A stretch of 7,163 nt of DNA from Caldifarciminota bacterium (GTDB lineage Bacteria; Hydrothermota; 32-111; QNBC01): contig WFRF01000175.1 in assembly GCA_015486655.1 (NCBI GenBank), positions 1-7,163 of the forward strand. The letters are read 5' to 3'. Made by a program: the position numbers and the translations under genes. The number at the start of each line of letters is the position of its first letter. Positions within the stretch are counted from its first letter, which is position 1. Below the pieces are notes generated by a model. The model searched no databases. It was not told the DNA's origin and was given only the letters and a program-made list of their open reading frames with translations. Shown in pieces: positions 4,939 to 7,163 of the stretch.

Positions 4939-7034
4939 TTAATAATCTACTTTTGGCGTTAGTTATGATAGTTCCGGGCTTTGTCCATAAAAGCCCTAAA
5001 ATAGACGGAAAAATGGAAAATCTTTGGAGTAAAACAAAGGTCGTATCACATTTTACTCAAGAAATTCCGGATGAGGGGAAGCCTGCCACCGAAAGCACTA
5101 AAGTATATATTATGACAGATAACAAAAATTTTTATGTTTTCTTCAAATGTTATGCTGATAAAACGAAATTAATACGGTCAACAAGAAAATGGGATGACCC
5201 TGCCGGAGATTTGGTCTTATTATATCTTGATACATTTGGAGATGGGAGAACATGTTATAGTTTTGTAGTTTCTTCAGCCGGGACCCAAGGAGATGCTATT
5301 CGGACAAAGGGCGGAGAAGTTGATAACAAAGCATGGAACGGAGTATGGTTTGCCTCTTCTCGAATAACAACGTACGGATACTCCGTGGAGATAAAAATAC
5401 CATTTAAATCCATAAAATATGGAAAAGGCAAATGGGGAATTCAATTTGGAAGATATATTCCAAAAAATAAAAACAATGCGAGTGAAATGGATTATTGGAT
5501 GCCTGTTAAGAGATATCCGGGATTTCGTATATCTCAGTTTGCGGAATTAGACAGCATAAAACCTGAGGTGAGGGGATTAAATTTGGATTTATACCCGGTG
5601 GGAGCGGTTAAATATAACGGGAAATTGCATTTAGCAGGAGGGATGGATATATCTTATAACCCGAATGATATGTTTAATTTAAATATGACTATTTACCCTG
5701 ATTATGCTCAAATAGAGGCGGATCCGTTTGAAATAAATTTATCTAAATATGCATTATATCTTCCAGAAAAAAGGCCTTTTTTTACCAATGGGCAGGAATT
5801 ATTCGCACTTAAGAATAATTCGAACGGAATAAACGGAATAGATGTGCTGTATACAAGAAATATCGGTAGAGTGATAAATGATACAATTATTGTTCCGGTT
5901 CAGGTAGGTACAAAAATCATTACTAAAGGAAAAGGGTTTGATGGAGATATTATGTTGGTTAAGACGGGAAGCGCAGGAACCGAACCTTCGGCCTATTATA
6001 TGGCTTCAAGATTGGATAAACAAATAATTCCCGGGTTAACGACAGGATTGATTTATACGGGTAAAGAATCATCTTCGGGGTATACCAGAATTTTAACAAT
6101 GGAAGATAACTTTATATCGGGATATAACAGTATGGTTTTGCAAGGATCATATGCCGATTCGATAGGGAATAAGGGGAAAGGGCTTTATTTTAATTGGTCA
6201 TATTCGAATCCTTCATTGATGTTGGGATTAACTGCAAAATATATAGATTCAACATACGACATTAATGAAATCGGTTATAACACCATGAAAGGTAAGGTGT
6301 TATCTTTTAATATGGGGCATATCTTTTTGCCTAAAAATAAACCGATTACACAGTTGGGAATCATTGGTGCTTCTTATATCTTGAAAGCCTGGGAAGATAA
6401 AGATTATTCAAAAGCAGCTGGTTTGTCCGTTTTTTCCAATTTCAGAAATGGTAATGAGATGGGAATTGATTTTACATATAATGATGAATTTATAACGCTT
6501 GACACTACTTATATTCATTGTAAAGCGGGGAATAGTGATTTGTATTTTGATTCTTATATTTCAAAATACTTGTATGTATCATGTAAATCCGGAATGTCAT
6601 ATGATTATAACTATTATGCGGATCATCTGGGATATAGTGCTTACCTAAAGACAAAACTTTCGTATAAACCGAATCAAAATTTAGATATTGATTTTATGCT
6701 AAACGGAATTCCCTACTGGTTGGAAAATGCGAGCTTTATGGAAGTATTAAAAGCCAAGTCCATAGAAGATATGTATTTAACGGCGAACAGTTCGGTTGAT
6801 TACTATTTTTCCCCGAAATTAATGCTTGCGATTAGAGGAGAAGCGACATGGAATAAAAACATAAATAAAATTTACGAGTATAAGATCAATCCCTTAATTG
6901 CGTATAATTTTTCATCAAAATCATGGTTTTATCTTGTTTATTCCCTATCAAAAAATTATGATTTTAACGATAATGATTATAAAACAGTTATAAATGTGGG
7001 TGAAGTTAAATTGAGGTATTTTTTATACTTTTAA
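4935..7034 (+). CDS. DUF5916 family outer-membrane β-barrel protein with CBM9-like domain (699 aa)
   Basis: A standard-looking member of the CBM9-like/DUF5916 family. A short signal sequence (1-16, no positive charge before the core) leads into a β-sandwich opened by IDG at 23-25 and Trp31, continuing through LDTFGDGR and a YWMPV segment at 187-191. Family hallmarks follow: PDYAQIEAD at 255-263, PEKRP at 277-281 and TRNIGR at 307-312. The remainder, to residue 699, alternates hydrophobic and polar residues and is aromatic-rich, as in barrel strands, and ends YFLYF with the C-terminal Phe recognised by the BAM machinery. AGAGGTG (4924-4930) lies four bases before the ATG. Both DUF5916 genes here start with ATGATTAAT and align colinearly, so they are paralogues. 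The next ABC exporter starts 28 bases downstream. The family is often linked to carbohydrate binding by its N-terminal fold only; here a role in export across the outer membrane is inferred from context. Confidence 0.93.
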   Translation: MINNLLLALVMIVPGFVHKSPKIDGKMENLWSKTKVVSHFTQEIPDEGKPATESTKVYIMTDNKNFYVFFKCYADKTKLIRSTRKWDDPAGDLVLLYLDTFGDGRTCYSFVVSSAGTQGDAIRTKGGEVDNKAWNGVWFASSRITTYGYSVEIKIPFKSIKYGKGKWGIQFGRYIPKNKNNASEMDYWMPVKRYPGFRISQFAELDSIKPEVRGLNLDLYPVGAVKYNGKLHLAGGMDISYNPNDMFNLNMTIYPDYAQIEADPFEINLSKYALYLPEKRPFFTNGQELFALKNNSNGINGIDVLYTRNIGRVINDTIIVPVQVGTKIITKGKGFDGDIMLVKTGSAGTEPSAYYMASRLDKQIIPGLTTGLIYTGKESSSGYTRILTMEDNFISGYNSMVLQGSYADSIGNKGKGLYFNWSYSNPSLMLGLTAKYIDSTYDINEIGYNTMKGKVLSFNMGHIFLPKNKPITQLGIIGASYILKAWEDKDYSKAAGLSVFSNFRNGNEMGIDFTYNDEFITLDTTYIHCKAGNSDLYFDSYISKYLYVSCKSGMSYDYNYYADHLGYSAYLKTKLSYKPNQNLDIDFMLNGIPYWLENASFMEVLKAKSIEDMYLTANSSVDYYFSPKLMLAIRGEATWNKNINKIYEYKINPLIAYNFSSKSWFYLVYSLSKNYDFNDNDYKTVINVGEVKLRYFLYF

Positions 7035-7062
7035 TTTGCATGAAACAGATGGCACATTCTAA

Positions 7063-7163
7063 ATGAAGCATAAGGATATTTCACTTTTATCTCGGTTTAT
7101 AAAGTTCCTTCGTCCTTATTGGTTGAAGGGGCTTTTTGCATTCTTCTTTATGTTGCTTTCCGT
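7063..7163 (+). CDS. ABC transporter membrane-domain N-terminus (partial, 3' end outside window)
   Basis: The frame begins at ATG 7063, directly after an in-frame stop at 7060-7062, so no earlier start is possible. The 33 complete codons read as a cytoplasmic amphipathic segment with the pattern LLSRFIKFLRPYW, followed by a hydrophobic run (LFAFFFMLLSV) that begins the first membrane helix. This pattern is typical of the N-terminus of type I (ABCB-like) exporters, in which membrane domain and ATPase are fused; no peptidase C39 domain precedes it. Unlike the other genes it has no clear ribosome binding site. It is 28 bases from the preceding DUF5916 gene, so probably in the same operon. The family call rests on a short stretch, and the ATPase domain is outside the window. 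Confidence 0.7.
   Translation, partial: MKHKDISLLSRFIKFLRPYWLKGLFAFFFMLLS

Noticed and set aside
1..7163. CRISPR array, tRNA, rRNA or insertion sequence
   Set aside because: No regularly spaced repeats, cloverleaf-type sequence, transposase reading frame or terminal inverted repeats were seen. The only long repeat is the permease duplication.

Overview
The window is AT-rich (roughly one third G+C by eye) and every supported gene is on the + strand. Two genes encode secreted β-barrel proteins of the CBM9-like/DUF5916 type, so the source is almost certainly a diderm (outer-membrane) bacterium. Most starts carry strong Shine-Dalgarno sites (AGGAGGTG, GAGGAG, AGAGGTG), which is unlike typical Bacteroidota. 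A low-GC diderm lineage such as a WOR-3- or Cloacimonadota-like candidate phylum would fit, but this is only a guess from style; no taxonomic marker gene is present.

Layout: (1) positions 1-474 hold the C-terminal part of an ABC-exporter nucleotide-binding domain; the window opens exactly at the Walker A lysine. (2) Overlapping it by 8 bp is a 648-residue DUF5916 protein (467-2413), followed by a good intrinsic terminator. (3) A 270-bp regulatory region holds a perfect-consensus sigma-70-type promoter (TTGACA, 17 bp, TATAAT), a dyad at the predicted transcription start, a second dyad upstream and a leader hairpin beside the ribosome binding site. (4) An ABC-2 type operon follows: one ATPase and two tandemly duplicated 232-residue permeases, repeated at an exact 711-bp period. 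(5) A 146-bp gap holds an orphan ribosome binding site, a three-codon ORF and a possibly decayed small gene. (6) A second DUF5916 protein of 699 residues (4935-7034) ends in a classical C-terminal Phe. (7) The first 33 codons of another membrane ABC transporter start at 7063.

Working together (inference): the pattern 'ABC exporter next to DUF5916 barrel' occurs at both ends of the window, once with overlapping reading frames. This suggests that each inner-membrane exporter is paired with its own outer-membrane protein. The central ATPase plus two permeases resembles, in gene layout, the LanFEG-type self-protection or drug-efflux transporters that accompany peptide export systems. No precursor peptide, modifying enzyme, membrane-fusion protein or TolC homologue is visible here, so the cargo is unknown. 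The most interesting idea is a repeated exporter + DUF5916 trans-envelope module under its own regulated promoter.
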